Positions 52,247 through 61,699 of a stretch of DNA of 64,000 bases are shown here, piece after piece. The stretch lies in NCBI RefSeq assembly GCF_001742185.1, contig NZ_CP015750.1, forward strand, positions 744,001 to 808,000, written 5' to 3'. The notes under the pieces are model-generated. The model ran no database searches. It had not been told where the DNA came from and saw only the letters and a list, made by a program, of their open reading frames with translations. Origin of the DNA: Pectobacterium wasabiae CFBP 3304 (GTDB taxonomy: Bacteria > Pseudomonadota > Gammaproteobacteria > Enterobacterales > Enterobacteriaceae). The position numbers and the translations under genes are program-made. Each line of letters begins with the position of its first letter. Position 1 is the stretch's first letter.

Positions 52247-53131
52247 ATGAGTAAGAACATTACTGGCGTCCTGACCGCCATCGTCACGCCATTTGATAAC
52301 CAGGGCGAATTTAATCCCGCAGCCATGCGTCTTCAGGTTCAACGCCAGATGCGCTATGGCAACGGTATTTTCTGTAACGGCACCAACGGTGAGTTTTTCG
52401 TTCTGCACACCGATGAGAAAGTCGCCGTCACGGAAACCTGCGTTGATGAAGTTGCCGGAAAAGTGCCGGTTGTCGGCCACATCGGTGAAATCTCCACGCG
52501 GGAAACCATCAAGCTCGGCAAACGCATCGCCGCGCTGGGTGTTGATGCCGTTTCTGTCATCACCCCGTATTTCATTCCACTAAAACAGGAAGAACTGATC
52601 GCCCACTACACCGCCGTCGCCGATGCGCTGACCGTGCCGGTGTTTCTCTACAACATTCCTGCACGCACGGGAAATACGCTGGCGCCGGAAACCGTCCGCA
52701 CGCTGGCAGATCACCCGAACATCATCGGCATCAAAGACAGCGCAGGCAGCTATGAAAGCCTGAGCAGTTATGTGCAAGCGGTGAAAGGTGTGCAGGGTTT
52801 TAACGTACTGAATGGCCCAGACTCGCTCATTCACCAGGGCTTTGTTGACGGCTGCTCCGCCTGTATTTCCGGGCTGGCTAACGTGGCACCGGAACCGATC
52901 AGCCAGATTTGGCATCGTTTCCATGCAGGTGACATTGAAGGCTCGCGTCAGGCACAAGAACAGGTTGCCGAATTGCGTAAGACACTGTATGCCATCGCAT
53001 TCTCACCGGCTGTGGTGAAGAAAGCGCTGGCAATCATGGGTGAAGATGTCGGCGTCAGCCGCTATCCGATCCAGTTTTCCGCACAGGATGAAGACAACAT
53101 CCGCAACATACTTAGTCAATTCTCGCAGTAA
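52247..53131 (+). CDS. Pyruvate-dependent aldolase, DHDPS/NAL superfamily
   Basis: ATG 52247 with gaggaag upstream gives 294 residues (MSKNITGVLTAIVTPFD). Catalytic residues are Y135 in YNIPARTGN and K163 in IGIKDSAG, with GTNGEF at 45-50. The YNIPARTGN form is that of DHDPS and keto-deoxy acid aldolases, not of N-acetylneuraminate lyase (YNIPALSG). It should split a 2-keto-3-deoxy sugar acid to pyruvate and an aldehyde. Housekeeping DHDPS is unlikely because it lies in a catabolic operon after the dehydrogenase gene. Confidence 0.87.
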   Translation: MSKNITGVLTAIVTPFDNQGEFNPAAMRLQVQRQMRYGNGIFCNGTNGEFFVLHTDEKVAVTETCVDEVAGKVPVVGHIGEISTRETIKLGKRIAALGVDAVSVITPYFIPLKQEELIAHYTAVADALTVPVFLYNIPARTGNTLAPETVRTLADHPNIIGIKDSAGSYESLSSYVQAVKGVQGFNVLNGPDSLIHQGFVDGCSACISGLANVAPEPISQIWHRFHAGDIEGSRQAQEQVAELRKTLYAIAFSPAVVKKALAIMGEDVGVSRYPIQFSAQDEDNIRNILSQFSQ

Positions 53132-53169
53132 CAGAGAAATTTCAATTTCCACTTATAGGCCGAGAAGAT

Positions 53170-54585
53170 ATGAACCATTTTAGCTTAACTGACACCCTCA
53201 TAATCGTTGGGATGATTGTGTTTTATATCGCATTCACCTCATGGTTAACCTACAAGCTCCGCAGTAAATCGAACACCGAGTTCATGGAAGGCTCACGCGC
53301 ACTACCGGCGTTTATCGTCGGTATCCTGCTGATGACCGAATTCATCGGTGCCAAATCCACCATCGGTACGGCACAGTCTGCCTTTGAGAACGGCTTTGCC
53401 GCCTCCTGGTCGGTGATTGGCGCCGCCATCGGTTTCCCGCTGTTTGGTATTATTCTGGTGAAGAAGATTTATAACACTGGGAAAATCACCATCTCCGGCG
53501 CGATTGCCGAGAAATACGGTACTAGCACCAAAAATATTATCTCGATCATCATGATCTATGCGCTGTTGCTGGTAAACGTGGGCAACTACGTCAGCGGCGC
53601 AGCGGCCATCGCCACCGTGTTGAAAGTCTCGCTGCCTGTCGCTGCGCTGATCACCGCTGTCGTCAGTACCTTCTACTACTACTTCGGTGGTCTGAAAGGG
53701 ACAGCCTACATCACGTTGATCCACAGCGCCGTGAAATACGTAGGGGTGATGATCATTCTGTTCGTGGCGTTGAAAATGACCGGCGGCTTCAAACCGATGA
53801 TTGAACAAATGCCGGATTATTACTGGACGTGGGACGGGAAACTCGGTGCCAGTACTATCTTCGCTTGGTTGATCGGGACTATCGGTTCTATCTTCTGTAC
53901 GCAGTTCGTGATTCAGGCCATTTCATCAACGAAAGATGCCACCAGCGCGAAACGCGCCACCTGGGTCGCTTTCTTCTTCTGTATGCCGATTGCACTGGCT
54001 ATCGCGGTCATCGGTGTCGCAGCGAAGTTTTCCCACCCTGAAATCAACAGCCTGTACGCGATGCCGGTCTTCCTGCAAGACATGAATCCATGGCTCGCTG
54101 GTCTGGTCACGACATCACTGGTCGCCTCTATCTTCATCAGCGTAAGTATGGTGGCACTGGCTATCGTTTCCCTGTTAATTAAGGACTTCTACGTTCCTTA
54201 CTGGAAACCAACGCCAGAAAAAGAAATGAAAATGACCCGAATCCTCTCGCTTGTCGTAGGTTTCGCACCGCTCATCTTCGTTCTGTTCGTCCCTGAAATT
54301 CTGAAACTGTCGTTCTTTACGCGTGCCATTCGTCTGTCGATTTCCGTGGTTGCCGTGATTGCGTTCTATCTGCCGTTCTTCGGCAGCGCCCGTGGTGCAA
54401 ACGCTAGCCTGATATCATCCTGCGTGGTCACCTCTGTTTGGTATATTCTCGGCAACCCATACGGCATCGATAACATGTATGTCGCGTTGATTACCCCAGC
54501 TATCGTCATACTGATCGATCGTCTGATTCCGAACAAAGCGCACAAAATCAAAGTTTCTCAAACTGAAAATAAATCAGGAGCCTGA
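53170..54585 (+). CDS. Sodium:solute symporter
   Basis: The 471-residue membrane protein has about 13 hydrophobic segments and the SSS family signature around EFMEGSRALPAFIVGILLMTEFIGAKS split over residues 38-63. It probably imports an acidic sugar or sugar-acid glycoside with sodium. It lies between the aldolase and the sialidase-like gene (3 bases), so import, hydrolysis and cleavage genes form one operon. SSS proteins also include sialic acid importers, which fits a sialic-acid-like ulosonic substrate. Confidence 0.88.
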   Translation: MNHFSLTDTLIIVGMIVFYIAFTSWLTYKLRSKSNTEFMEGSRALPAFIVGILLMTEFIGAKSTIGTAQSAFENGFAASWSVIGAAIGFPLFGIILVKKIYNTGKITISGAIAEKYGTSTKNIISIIMIYALLLVNVGNYVSGAAAIATVLKVSLPVAALITAVVSTFYYYFGGLKGTAYITLIHSAVKYVGVMIILFVALKMTGGFKPMIEQMPDYYWTWDGKLGASTIFAWLIGTIGSIFCTQFVIQAISSTKDATSAKRATWVAFFFCMPIALAIAVIGVAAKFSHPEINSLYAMPVFLQDMNPWLAGLVTTSLVASIFISVSMVALAIVSLLIKDFYVPYWKPTPEKEMKMTRILSLVVGFAPLIFVLFVPEILKLSFFTRAIRLSISVVAVIAFYLPFFGSARGANASLISSCVVTSVWYILGNPYGIDNMYVALITPAIVILIDRLIPNKAHKIKVSQTENKSGA

Positions 54586-54588
54586 GTC

Positions 54589-55776
54589 ATGAGTAGCGAA
54601 ACCATTACCGTCGAACGTAGCGGAAAAGTTCATCACGCAGAAGGCGATGCCGCGCGTCTGGATGCCTACATTCCGTCGGAATGCCCGCAGAATCATGCGG
54701 CCAACCTGCTCCATCTGCCAAACGGCGATGTGCTGTGCGTTTGGTTCGGTGGTACACAAGAAGGGATTGCGGATATCTCTATCTACATGTCCCGCCTTGT
54801 GAAAGGCAGCGATAGCTGGAGTAAAGCCGTTAAGTTGTCTGAGGATGCTACGCGTTCTGAACAGAACCCGGTGCTGTTCCTCGCACCAGATGACGTGCTG
54901 TGGCTGCTGTACACCGCACAGAAATCCGGTAATCAGGACACCGCGATTGTGCGCTACCGTCAGTCTACGGATTTGGGTGCCACCTGGGGCGAGATCGGCA
55001 CACTGCTCGATCAGCCAGGCACCTTCATCCGCCAGCCCATCACCGTATTGGAAAACGGCGACTGGCTGCTGCCCGTGTTCTACTGCCGCGTTCAACCGGG
55101 TGAGAAATGGGTCGGCAATAACGATGACAGCGCCGTGAAAATTTCCAGCGATCGGGGTAAAACCTGGCGGGAATATCCGGTCCCGAACAGCACGGGCTGC
55201 GTACACATGAACATCACCCCGTTGCAGGACGGCACGCTGCTGGCGCTGTACCGCAGTCGCTGGGCCGATTTTATCTACCAAAGCCGTTCAACCGATGGCG
55301 GTAAAACCTGGTCAGATCCGGTAGCAACCGATTTGCCGAATAACAACTCGTCCATTCAGGTGACTACGCTGAAAAACGGCCATCTGGCACTGGTGTTCAA
55401 CCACATGAGCGCTGCCGATGCCACCGATCGCCGCCTGTCGCTGTACGATGAAATCGAGGATGAAGAAGACAAGGCCAGCGGTGCCAAAATGCCGGAAGTG
55501 CAAGCCGGCGATCGTAGCGCCTTCTGGGGCGCACCGCGCGCGCCAATGACACTCGCCATTTCGGAAGACGGTGGTAAAAGCTGGCCGTGGCAGCGCAATG
55601 TCGAAGTGGGTGACGGTTACTGCATGACCAATAACTCAACGGAGAAGCTGAACCGCGAGTTCTCTTACCCCAGCGTCAAGCAAGCGCCAGACGGTAAGCT
55701 GCACCTTGCGTTCACCTACTTCCGTCAGGCGATCAAGCATGTCGTGGTAAGTGAAGAGTGGGTCAAGGCGGGTTAA
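54589..55776 (+). CDS. Cytoplasmic sialidase-like (BNR/Asp-box) protein
   Basis: The 395-residue protein is a beta-propeller with four Asp boxes: STDLGATW (126-133), SSDRGKTW (186-193), STDGGKTW (234-241) and SEDGGKSW (about 323-330). It belongs to the BNR_2/GH33-like sialidase group. There is no signal peptide, so it acts in the cytoplasm on imported material. No NanE, NanK or NagA genes accompany it, which argues against sialic acid as substrate. GH33 relatives act on other ulosonic acids (KDN, Kdo, Dha). It starts three bases after the symporter. Confidence 0.82.
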   Translation: MSSETITVERSGKVHHAEGDAARLDAYIPSECPQNHAANLLHLPNGDVLCVWFGGTQEGIADISIYMSRLVKGSDSWSKAVKLSEDATRSEQNPVLFLAPDDVLWLLYTAQKSGNQDTAIVRYRQSTDLGATWGEIGTLLDQPGTFIRQPITVLENGDWLLPVFYCRVQPGEKWVGNNDDSAVKISSDRGKTWREYPVPNSTGCVHMNITPLQDGTLLALYRSRWADFIYQSRSTDGGKTWSDPVATDLPNNNSSIQVTTLKNGHLALVFNHMSAADATDRRLSLYDEIEDEEDKASGAKMPEVQAGDRSAFWGAPRAPMTLAISEDGGKSWPWQRNVEVGDGYCMTNNSTEKLNREFSYPSVKQAPDGKLHLAFTYFRQAIKHVVVSEEWVKAG

Positions 55777-55815
55777 GGCTGTCGTTCCTTTAGAGCCTGA
55801 GATACACGGAGCGAC

Positions 55816-55860
55816 CACGGGGCGAGGCTTCCCTACGGGAACCTCATCCCCGTGTTTCTC
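55816..55860 (+). terminator. Intra-operon hairpin after sialidase-like gene
   Basis: Stem cacgggg (55816-55822) with ccccgtg (55848-55854), extended by gagg/cctc, followed by tttctcc. It could terminate or attenuate transcription before yhcH, so the downstream genes may be expressed at a lower level. Confidence 0.75.
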
Positions 55861-55943
55861 CTAAAAGTAGGCTTAAGGTTAAACCGCGCTGCTTTTTCTC
55901 TTTTCCAGCGGGGGCTCTCCCCCACTATACCCGGGATATTATT

Positions 55944-56411
55944 ATGATTGCAGGAAACCTAAACGCCCTCAAACTCGCTACGCTGCCCGACGCACTGTGG
56001 ACCATTCTGTCCGCACAGGGCATGTCGTTGGTTGAACTTAATGCGCTACCAGAAGGCCGTTATCAGCCAGAAGGTGCCGAATGGTTCTACAACATTGGCA
56101 CGACGAGTACCGCACCACGTGCCGAACGACATACCGAATTTCACAGCAACTACCTCGATATTCAACTGATTCTGGCAGGCGAGGAGATTATCGGTTACGG
56201 TCTGAATGACGTGCATGGTCAGCCCGCAACGGAGCGTAAACCGGATCTTTATATTCTGGATAACCCGCAGGTGCCGCATCAGATTCATCTGCGAGCAGGC
56301 GATTTCGTCACGTTTTATCCGGGAGAAGCCCATCAGGCGCTGTGTGCCATCAACGACAATCCAGCGCCGGTTAAAAAAGCCGTATTTAAAATCCCCGTTA
56401 CGTTGTTGTAA
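55944..56411 (+). CDS. YhcH/YjgK/YiaL family protein
   Basis: The 155-residue cupin-like protein has the family motifs ERHTEFHSNYLDIQLILAGEE split over residues 55-77, DNPQVPHQIHLRAGDFVTFYPGEAHQ, with the histidine and glutamate metal site. YhcH (NanQ) is linked to sialic acid use as an anomerase, and YiaL sits in a keto-sugar operon. Here it accompanies a sialidase-like gene, which suggests a role in opening or interconverting a ulosonic acid. It follows the hairpin after that gene by about 85 bases. Confidence 0.87.
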   Translation: MIAGNLNALKLATLPDALWTILSAQGMSLVELNALPEGRYQPEGAEWFYNIGTTSTAPRAERHTEFHSNYLDIQLILAGEEIIGYGLNDVHGQPATERKPDLYILDNPQVPHQIHLRAGDFVTFYPGEAHQALCAINDNPAPVKKAVFKIPVTLL

Positions 56412-56428
56412 TTAAGAATGGTTATCCC

Positions 56429-56615
56429 CTAAATAATTCGAGTTGCAGGACAAAACGTTAACGTTTTGAACAACGCAAAGCGTTGGCCCTTTAGGGCGAG
56501 GCACATGTATGGGCCTCGTAACGCGGCAACCGCGCGAATCCCCAAGAGCTTACTCAAGTAAGTGACTGGGGTGAGTAAGAGAAGCCAACGCACATGCAGC
56601 TTGAAGTATGACGGG
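56429..56615. repeat. Interspersed repeat B, long copy 1
   Basis: A 187-bp element opening ctaaataattcgagttgcag and ending gcagcttgaagtatgacggg. The ends are complementary over cgagttgca/tgcagctt. The inside contains acttgagtaagctct-type palindromes (agcttactcaagtaagtgac). The second long copy is at 61461-61657. It sits between yhcH and the SDR gene without breaking either. Confidence 0.8.
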
Positions 56616-56638
56616 AATGTATTAAGGAGACACATCTC

Positions 56639-57328
56639 ATGTCAGCGACAGCCCCTAAACACGCCCTGGTTACCGGTAGCAGCTCAGGGATCGGTGCCGC
56701 CATCACGCAAAAATTACTGGCGGAAGGCTGGCGGGTAACCGGCCTGTCACGTAAGCCGGGTGACTATTCGCATCCACACTTTACCCACCGTGCGGTGGAT
56801 ATCATGGATACACCCGCGCTGATCGCTATTCTGGACGAGATTGCGCAGATTGATGCCGTTATTCATGCTGCGGGCATTATGAAATCTGCGCCACTCGGTC
56901 AGCTTTCACTGGAGGACGGCGAAACGCTGTGGCGCTTGCATATCAATGCAGCGCAGGTGCTTGCCGACCGTCTGGTCGATAAGCTGCCGTCAGGAGGCAG
57001 AATTGTGCTGCTGGGCAGCCGCACCTCCAGCGGTGCCGCAGGACGCAGCCAGTACGTAACCACAAAATCTGCGATGATTGGTATGGCGAGAAGCTGGGCA
57101 GCGGAGCTGGCACCACGTGGCATTACGGTAAACATTGTCGCGCCGGGTGCCACAGAAACCCCGATGCTGACGATGCCGGGTCGCCAGAGTTCACCACCGA
57201 AGCTACCGCCGATTGGCCGTTTCATTCAGCCGCAGGAAGTGGCCGATTTGGTGGGTTATCTGCTCTCCCCTTCTGCGGCAGCCATTACCGGCCAGCAGTT
57301 GGTGATGTGCGGCGGTGCCTCGCTGTAG
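56639..57328 (+). CDS. Short-chain dehydrogenase/reductase
   Basis: The 229-residue protein is a classical SDR with the nucleotide motif TGSSSGIG (residues 13-20), structural NAG-like HAAG, and the catalytic set S in LLGSRTSSGA, YVTTK (Y and K) and PGATETPM. It starts 24 bases after repeat B with an aggaga site and ends before a terminator. It is the last gene of the ulosonic-acid-type operon; the substrate is probably a sugar or sugar acid of that pathway but is not known. Confidence 0.87.
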   Translation: MSATAPKHALVTGSSSGIGAAITQKLLAEGWRVTGLSRKPGDYSHPHFTHRAVDIMDTPALIAILDEIAQIDAVIHAAGIMKSAPLGQLSLEDGETLWRLHINAAQVLADRLVDKLPSGGRIVLLGSRTSSGAAGRSQYVTTKSAMIGMARSWAAELAPRGITVNIVAPGATETPMLTMPGRQSSPPKLPPIGRFIQPQEVADLVGYLLSPSAAAITGQQLVMCGGASL

Positions 57329-57347
57329 TGCACTTTTTTCATTATTA

Positions 57348-57391
57348 CAGGCCAATTTTCTTAAGCGTAGATTGGCCTGAGCTTTCTTTTC
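57348..57391 (+). terminator. Rho-independent terminator after the SDR gene
   Basis: Stem caggccaat (57348-57356) with attggcctg (57371-57379), followed by agctttctttt. It closes the operon that begins at 51030. Confidence 0.88.
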
Positions 57392-57901
57392 TTCAACCGT
57401 TCCCCTGCAAGCCTAATTATATCGCACATATAACTCTTTTTATTTATCACACATACATTAACCGATAATAATTAATAGAATAATAATACAAACCCCATTG
57501 CAGAATAACTAAGAATGAATTGATCTTAATCAATCAATTAACAACACCATCCTTCCTCCTCATTTAAATAGCGCCTACACTATTTTGAATACCTAAAAAT
57601 CAAGATAGAAAAATAATTATTCAAAATAGCACCTATTAATTAACAAGCCAAAAAATCACATTAGATTAATCTAATAACACCCAAACAATGATGTAATAAA
57701 ACGGCAATGCAACATATTAAACAACCAGTTATTTAATAAAAAACAAATCATCAATATCATAAAAATCGTCCATTAATAAACATATTAGCGTCGAGATTCA
57801 GGCGGATACTTTCCCTGCCGATTCCGCATTTCGGAGACTATTAACGGTACTTTTATTACCCCTTTATTGAGTCAGAAAAAATAACAGCAGGAGATTTTCG
57901 T
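57392..57901 (+). promoter_or_regulatory. Long AT-rich cutC upstream region
   Basis: About 510 bases of very AT-rich DNA before cutC contain no gene. It holds a perfect FNR box (57520-57533), a -10-like tacact at 57576-57581, which would put FNR near -61 of a start around 57588, and a perfect 14-bp palindrome (57661-57674). The mRNA leader would then be about 310 bases. The cutC ribosome site is cagcaggag just before the ATG. Confidence 0.65.
57520..57533. promoter_or_regulatory. FNR box upstream of cutC
   Basis: ttgatcttaatcaa matches TTGAT-N4-ATCAA at every specified base. FNR activates genes when oxygen is absent, which suits the oxygen-labile glycyl radical enzyme downstream. Confidence 0.8.
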
Positions 57902-60406
57902 ATGGATAATGACACATTAGCACCAGACACAACCCCTTTCTCACTCGGTAACAGCATAGTAAATAGCGGAAAAATAGCCTGGCAGGATGGCAGCAAAAAA
58001 TCTTCTACCGATAAAACCGTAGCAGAACAAGAAACCCTTACGCCACGTATGCAGCGCCTGCGCGCCCACTATTTAGAAGCGCGTCCCAGTGTCTCTATTT
58101 ATCGCGCGTTAGCCTTTACCGACGTCGCGAAACACAACCCCGGACTGCCCCCCATTCTGCTACGTGCGAAATCCTTTCGTAAAGCCTGCGAAACCGCCCC
58201 CATCCTGATTCAAGATGAAGAATTGATCGTCGGCCACCCCTGTGGCAAACCGCGTGCTGGCGCGTACTCTCCCGATATCGCCTGGCGCTGGGTACAGGAC
58301 GAACTGGACACCATGAGCACGCGCCCTCAGGATCCGTTTCAGATTTCAGAAGAAGATAAAAAAACGATCCGCGAAGAAATCGCGCCCTTTTGGCAAGGCC
58401 GCTCACTGGATGAAGTGTGCGAAGCACAATATCGTGAAGCTGGCCTCTGGGAATTCAGCGGAGAAACTTTTGTCAGCGATCTGTCTTACCACCAGATCAA
58501 TGGCGGCGGCGATACCTGCCCGGGTTATGACGTGTTGCTCTTCACGAAAGGGATGAAGGGCATCAAAGCCGATGCACAGGCAAGACTTGCCGAACTGGGT
58601 ATGGAAGATCCGGCTCATATCGATCGTATCTATTTCTATAAGGCCGCGATTGAAACCTGCGACGGTGTCATGACCTATGCCAGCCGCATCGCCGCACAGG
58701 CGCGAGTGCTAGCAGCACAGGAAACCGATCCTTCACGGCGTGCAGAACTCCTGATGATTGCCGATGTAAACGAGAATGTGCCTGCCAATCCCCCCAAAAC
58801 GTTGCAGGAAGCCCTGCAAAGTATCTGGACGCTGGAATCTTTGTTTGAAATTGAAGAAAACCAGACCGGTATTTCGTTAGGACGCGTCGATCAATATTGC
58901 TACCCGATGTATAAAGCCGACATTCAATCCGGCCGCCTGACGCGCGAACAGGCACTGGAACTGCTACAGATGTTCATTCTGAAATGTGCAGAACTCATGT
59001 GGATGTCCAGCGAAAGCGGCGCGAAATATTTCGCAGGCTATCAGCCGTTTATTAACCTGACGGTCGGCGGGCAGAAACGCAGTGGCGGCGATGCCTGTAA
59101 CGAGCTTACCTACCTGATTATGGATGCGGTACGTTTTGTGAAAGTGTACCAACCTTCGCTCGCCTGCCGGATTCATAACCAATCACCGCACGAGTACATG
59201 GAAAAAATTGTCGATGTGGTCAAATCCGGTATGGGTTTCCCGGCATGTCACTTCGATGATTCCCATATCAAGATGATGCTGCGCAAAGGCTTCGATTTTG
59301 ACGATGCACGCGACTACTGCCTGATGGGCTGCGTAGAACCACAGAAATCAGGCCGTATTTATCAGTGGACGTCAACGGGCTATACCCAGTGGCCAATCGC
59401 CATTGAGTTCGTGTTAAACCGTGGCCGCATGCTCCTATTTGATCGCATTCAGGGGCTGGATACTGGCGACCTGAGTACGCTGGATACCTTCGAAGCCTTT
59501 GACCGTGCGGTGAAAACGCAGATCGCACACATCATTCGCCTGTCGGCAATTGGCACCGTAATCAGTCAGCGCGTACATCGCGATGTGGCTCCCAAACCAC
59601 TGATGTCCCTGCTGGTGGAAGGCTGTATGGAAACCGGTCAGGATGTCACCGCGGGCGGCGCAGTCATCAATCATGGGCCTGGACTCATCTTCTCTGGGTT
59701 AGCCACCTACGTCGATTCCATGATGGCCATTCGGAAACTCGTTTATGAAGATCGTCAGTACACGCTGGAACAGATGCGTGACGCGCTGTTAGCCAACTTT
59801 TCAGGCTACGAAGTACTGCACAGGGATTGCCTGAATGCCCCGAAATACGGCAACGACGACAACGCCGTTGACCAGCTCGCGCTCGATATCACGGAATGGA
59901 CGGAACGCGAGTGTCGCCAATACAAGATGCTCTATTCCACCTTTAGCCACGGCACCTTGTCTATCTCCAACAATACGCCAATCGGCGCATTAACTGCCGC
60001 CAGCGCAAACGGGCGACTGGCATGGACACCGCTCTCCGATGGGATCAGCCCAACGCAAGGGGCAGACAAAAAAGGGCCGACGGCAAGCATCAAGTCCGTC
60101 AGCAAAATGAATGTGGAAAGCATGAACATAGGGATGGTGCATAACTTCAAATTCCTTAAAGGCATGCTAGATACGCCAGAAGGTCGCAACGGGCTAATCA
60201 CTCTGCTGAGAACGTCCTCCATTTTGGGCAATGGTCAGATGCAATTCAGCTACGTTGACGATGAGGTGTTGAGGAAAGCCCAGCAGGAACCGGAGAAATA
60301 CCGTGACTTAATCGTCCGCGTGGCGGGCTACAGCGCGTACTTCGTTGAGCTCTGTAAAGAGGTTCAGGATGAAATCATTAGCCGCACCATGATTGAGAAA
60401 TTCTGA
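57902..60406 (+). CDS. cutC: Choline trimethylamine-lyase (glycyl radical enzyme)
   Basis: The 834-residue protein is a glycyl radical enzyme with C477 and E479 in GCVEP and radical glycine G809 in RVAGYSAYF. Choline-specific residues known from the D. alaskensis CutC structure (Y208, D216, F395, C489, E491, T502, Y506, G821) all occur here at a constant offset of 12: Y196, D204, F383, C477, E479, T490, Y494, G809. It cleaves choline to trimethylamine and acetaldehyde without oxygen. The N-terminal 45 residues are polar and could be a remnant targeting tail. No microcompartment shell genes are seen nearby. Confidence 0.93.
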   Translation: MDNDTLAPDTTPFSLGNSIVNSGKIAWQDGSKKSSTDKTVAEQETLTPRMQRLRAHYLEARPSVSIYRALAFTDVAKHNPGLPPILLRAKSFRKACETAPILIQDEELIVGHPCGKPRAGAYSPDIAWRWVQDELDTMSTRPQDPFQISEEDKKTIREEIAPFWQGRSLDEVCEAQYREAGLWEFSGETFVSDLSYHQINGGGDTCPGYDVLLFTKGMKGIKADAQARLAELGMEDPAHIDRIYFYKAAIETCDGVMTYASRIAAQARVLAAQETDPSRRAELLMIADVNENVPANPPKTLQEALQSIWTLESLFEIEENQTGISLGRVDQYCYPMYKADIQSGRLTREQALELLQMFILKCAELMWMSSESGAKYFAGYQPFINLTVGGQKRSGGDACNELTYLIMDAVRFVKVYQPSLACRIHNQSPHEYMEKIVDVVKSGMGFPACHFDDSHIKMMLRKGFDFDDARDYCLMGCVEPQKSGRIYQWTSTGYTQWPIAIEFVLNRGRMLLFDRIQGLDTGDLSTLDTFEAFDRAVKTQIAHIIRLSAIGTVISQRVHRDVAPKPLMSLLVEGCMETGQDVTAGGAVINHGPGLIFSGLATYVDSMMAIRKLVYEDRQYTLEQMRDALLANFSGYEVLHRDCLNAPKYGNDDNAVDQLALDITEWTERECRQYKMLYSTFSHGTLSISNNTPIGALTAASANGRLAWTPLSDGISPTQGADKKGPTASIKSVSKMNVESMNIGMVHNFKFLKGMLDTPEGRNGLITLLRTSSILGNGQMQFSYVDDEVLRKAQQEPEKYRDLIVRVAGYSAYFVELCKEVQDEIISRTMIEKF

Positions 60407-60494
60407 ACCTCCAACACGTGCAGATAAGTCAGGCACACACCGTGAACAAGGATGTTTATCTTGCCGTAGGCAGAGTGAGATGTGAGGGAGTGAA

Positions 60495-61445
60495 ATGGAA
60501 TCAGCACAAGACATCACTGGCCGAATATTTAATATTCAGAAATACTCCCTCCATGATGGGGAAGGTGTTCGCACGCTGATTTTTCTGAAAGGCTGCAATA
60601 TTCTCTGCCCTTGGTGCGCCAATCCAGAGGGGATACGCCGCGCCTATCAAATCATGTTCTCGCCGGATAAATGCCAGTACTGCGGCAAATGTGCCGAAGT
60701 CTGCCCTCACCATATCCACACCTTGACCGCTGATGAGCGTGGACAGCGATTTCATCATATCGATCGCACTATTCAATGCATAGGTTGCCGGAAATGTGAA
60801 ACGGTATGCCCTTCTCATGCTCTTGATATCATAGGGCAAGATGTGACTGTTGCAGAATTGATGACCGTCATCATGCAAGACTATAGTTTTTATCAGTCTT
60901 CAAGCGGCGGCGTGACGCTCAGCGGCGGAGAGGTGAGCCTGCAAACGGATTTTGCCGTTGCGCTCCTTCAGGCATGCAAACAAAAGATGATCAATACCGC
61001 AGTAGAAACGCAGGGGACGACATCACTGTCACATTACGAGCGGCTGGCAGCGGTAACGGATATGTTCCTCTTTGATATCAAACATATCGACACGAACCAG
61101 CATAAAGCGCTGTTTGGTATAGGAAATGAGAATATACGACGTAATCTGGAGCATCTGGTCGAATTGGGTGCCGAAATCGTTATTCGCATGCCGCTCGTGC
61201 GCGGATACAACGATTCGTATGATGCTATCACGGGCGCGATTCACTACGTACAAACGCTCGCAAAACGTGGCAATGTGCGACGTATCGATATCCTGCCCTA
61301 CCACCAGCTAGGCCGTAAAAAGTACGAAAGGCTAGGCACAATATATCCAATACAAACCGATCCCAGTTACAGCGAGGAAGAGCTAAACCGTTTAGGTGCT
61401 TTCTTTGACGAGTTTGATTTCGACATTCGGCTGGTTCGTCATTAA
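60495..61445 (+). CDS. cutD: CutC activase, radical SAM enzyme with two ferredoxin clusters
   Basis: The 316-residue protein has the radical SAM CxxxCxxC motif (C34, C38, C41 in GCNILCPWC), then two ferredoxin-type clusters (C60-C63-C66-C70 and C95-C98-C101-C105) inserted as in glycyl radical activases, and the GGE motif SGGEVSLQ. It generates the glycyl radical on CutC under anaerobic conditions using SAM. ATG 60495 follows a gagggag site, 88 bases after cutC. It is followed by repeat B and then two small transporters. Confidence 0.92.
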   Translation: MESAQDITGRIFNIQKYSLHDGEGVRTLIFLKGCNILCPWCANPEGIRRAYQIMFSPDKCQYCGKCAEVCPHHIHTLTADERGQRFHHIDRTIQCIGCRKCETVCPSHALDIIGQDVTVAELMTVIMQDYSFYQSSSGGVTLSGGEVSLQTDFAVALLQACKQKMINTAVETQGTTSLSHYERLAAVTDMFLFDIKHIDTNQHKALFGIGNENIRRNLEHLVELGAEIVIRMPLVRGYNDSYDAITGAIHYVQTLAKRGNVRRIDILPYHQLGRKKYERLGTIYPIQTDPSYSEEELNRLGAFFDEFDFDIRLVRH

Positions 61446-61460
61446 AGAAAAAACTAGACC

Positions 61461-61657
<197 letters not shown>

Positions 61658-61699
61658 AGGCCACGTATTCTTAACAGCACATCAATCAGGAACAAAACT

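Noticed and set aside
52247..53131. N-acetylneuraminate lyase (NanA) as identity of the aldolase
   Set aside because: Tempting next to a sialidase-like gene, but the motif is YNIPARTGN rather than YNIPALSG, and the other nan genes are missing.
54574..55281. 235-residue frame antisense to the sialidase-like gene
   Set aside because: Shadow frame; the plus-strand protein has four Asp boxes and a coupled start.
57902..60406. Glycerol/diol dehydratase or pyruvate formate-lyase as identity of the glycyl radical enzyme
   Set aside because: The radical cysteine lies in GCVEP, and all choline-site residues are present at constant spacing, which PFL and diol dehydratases lack.
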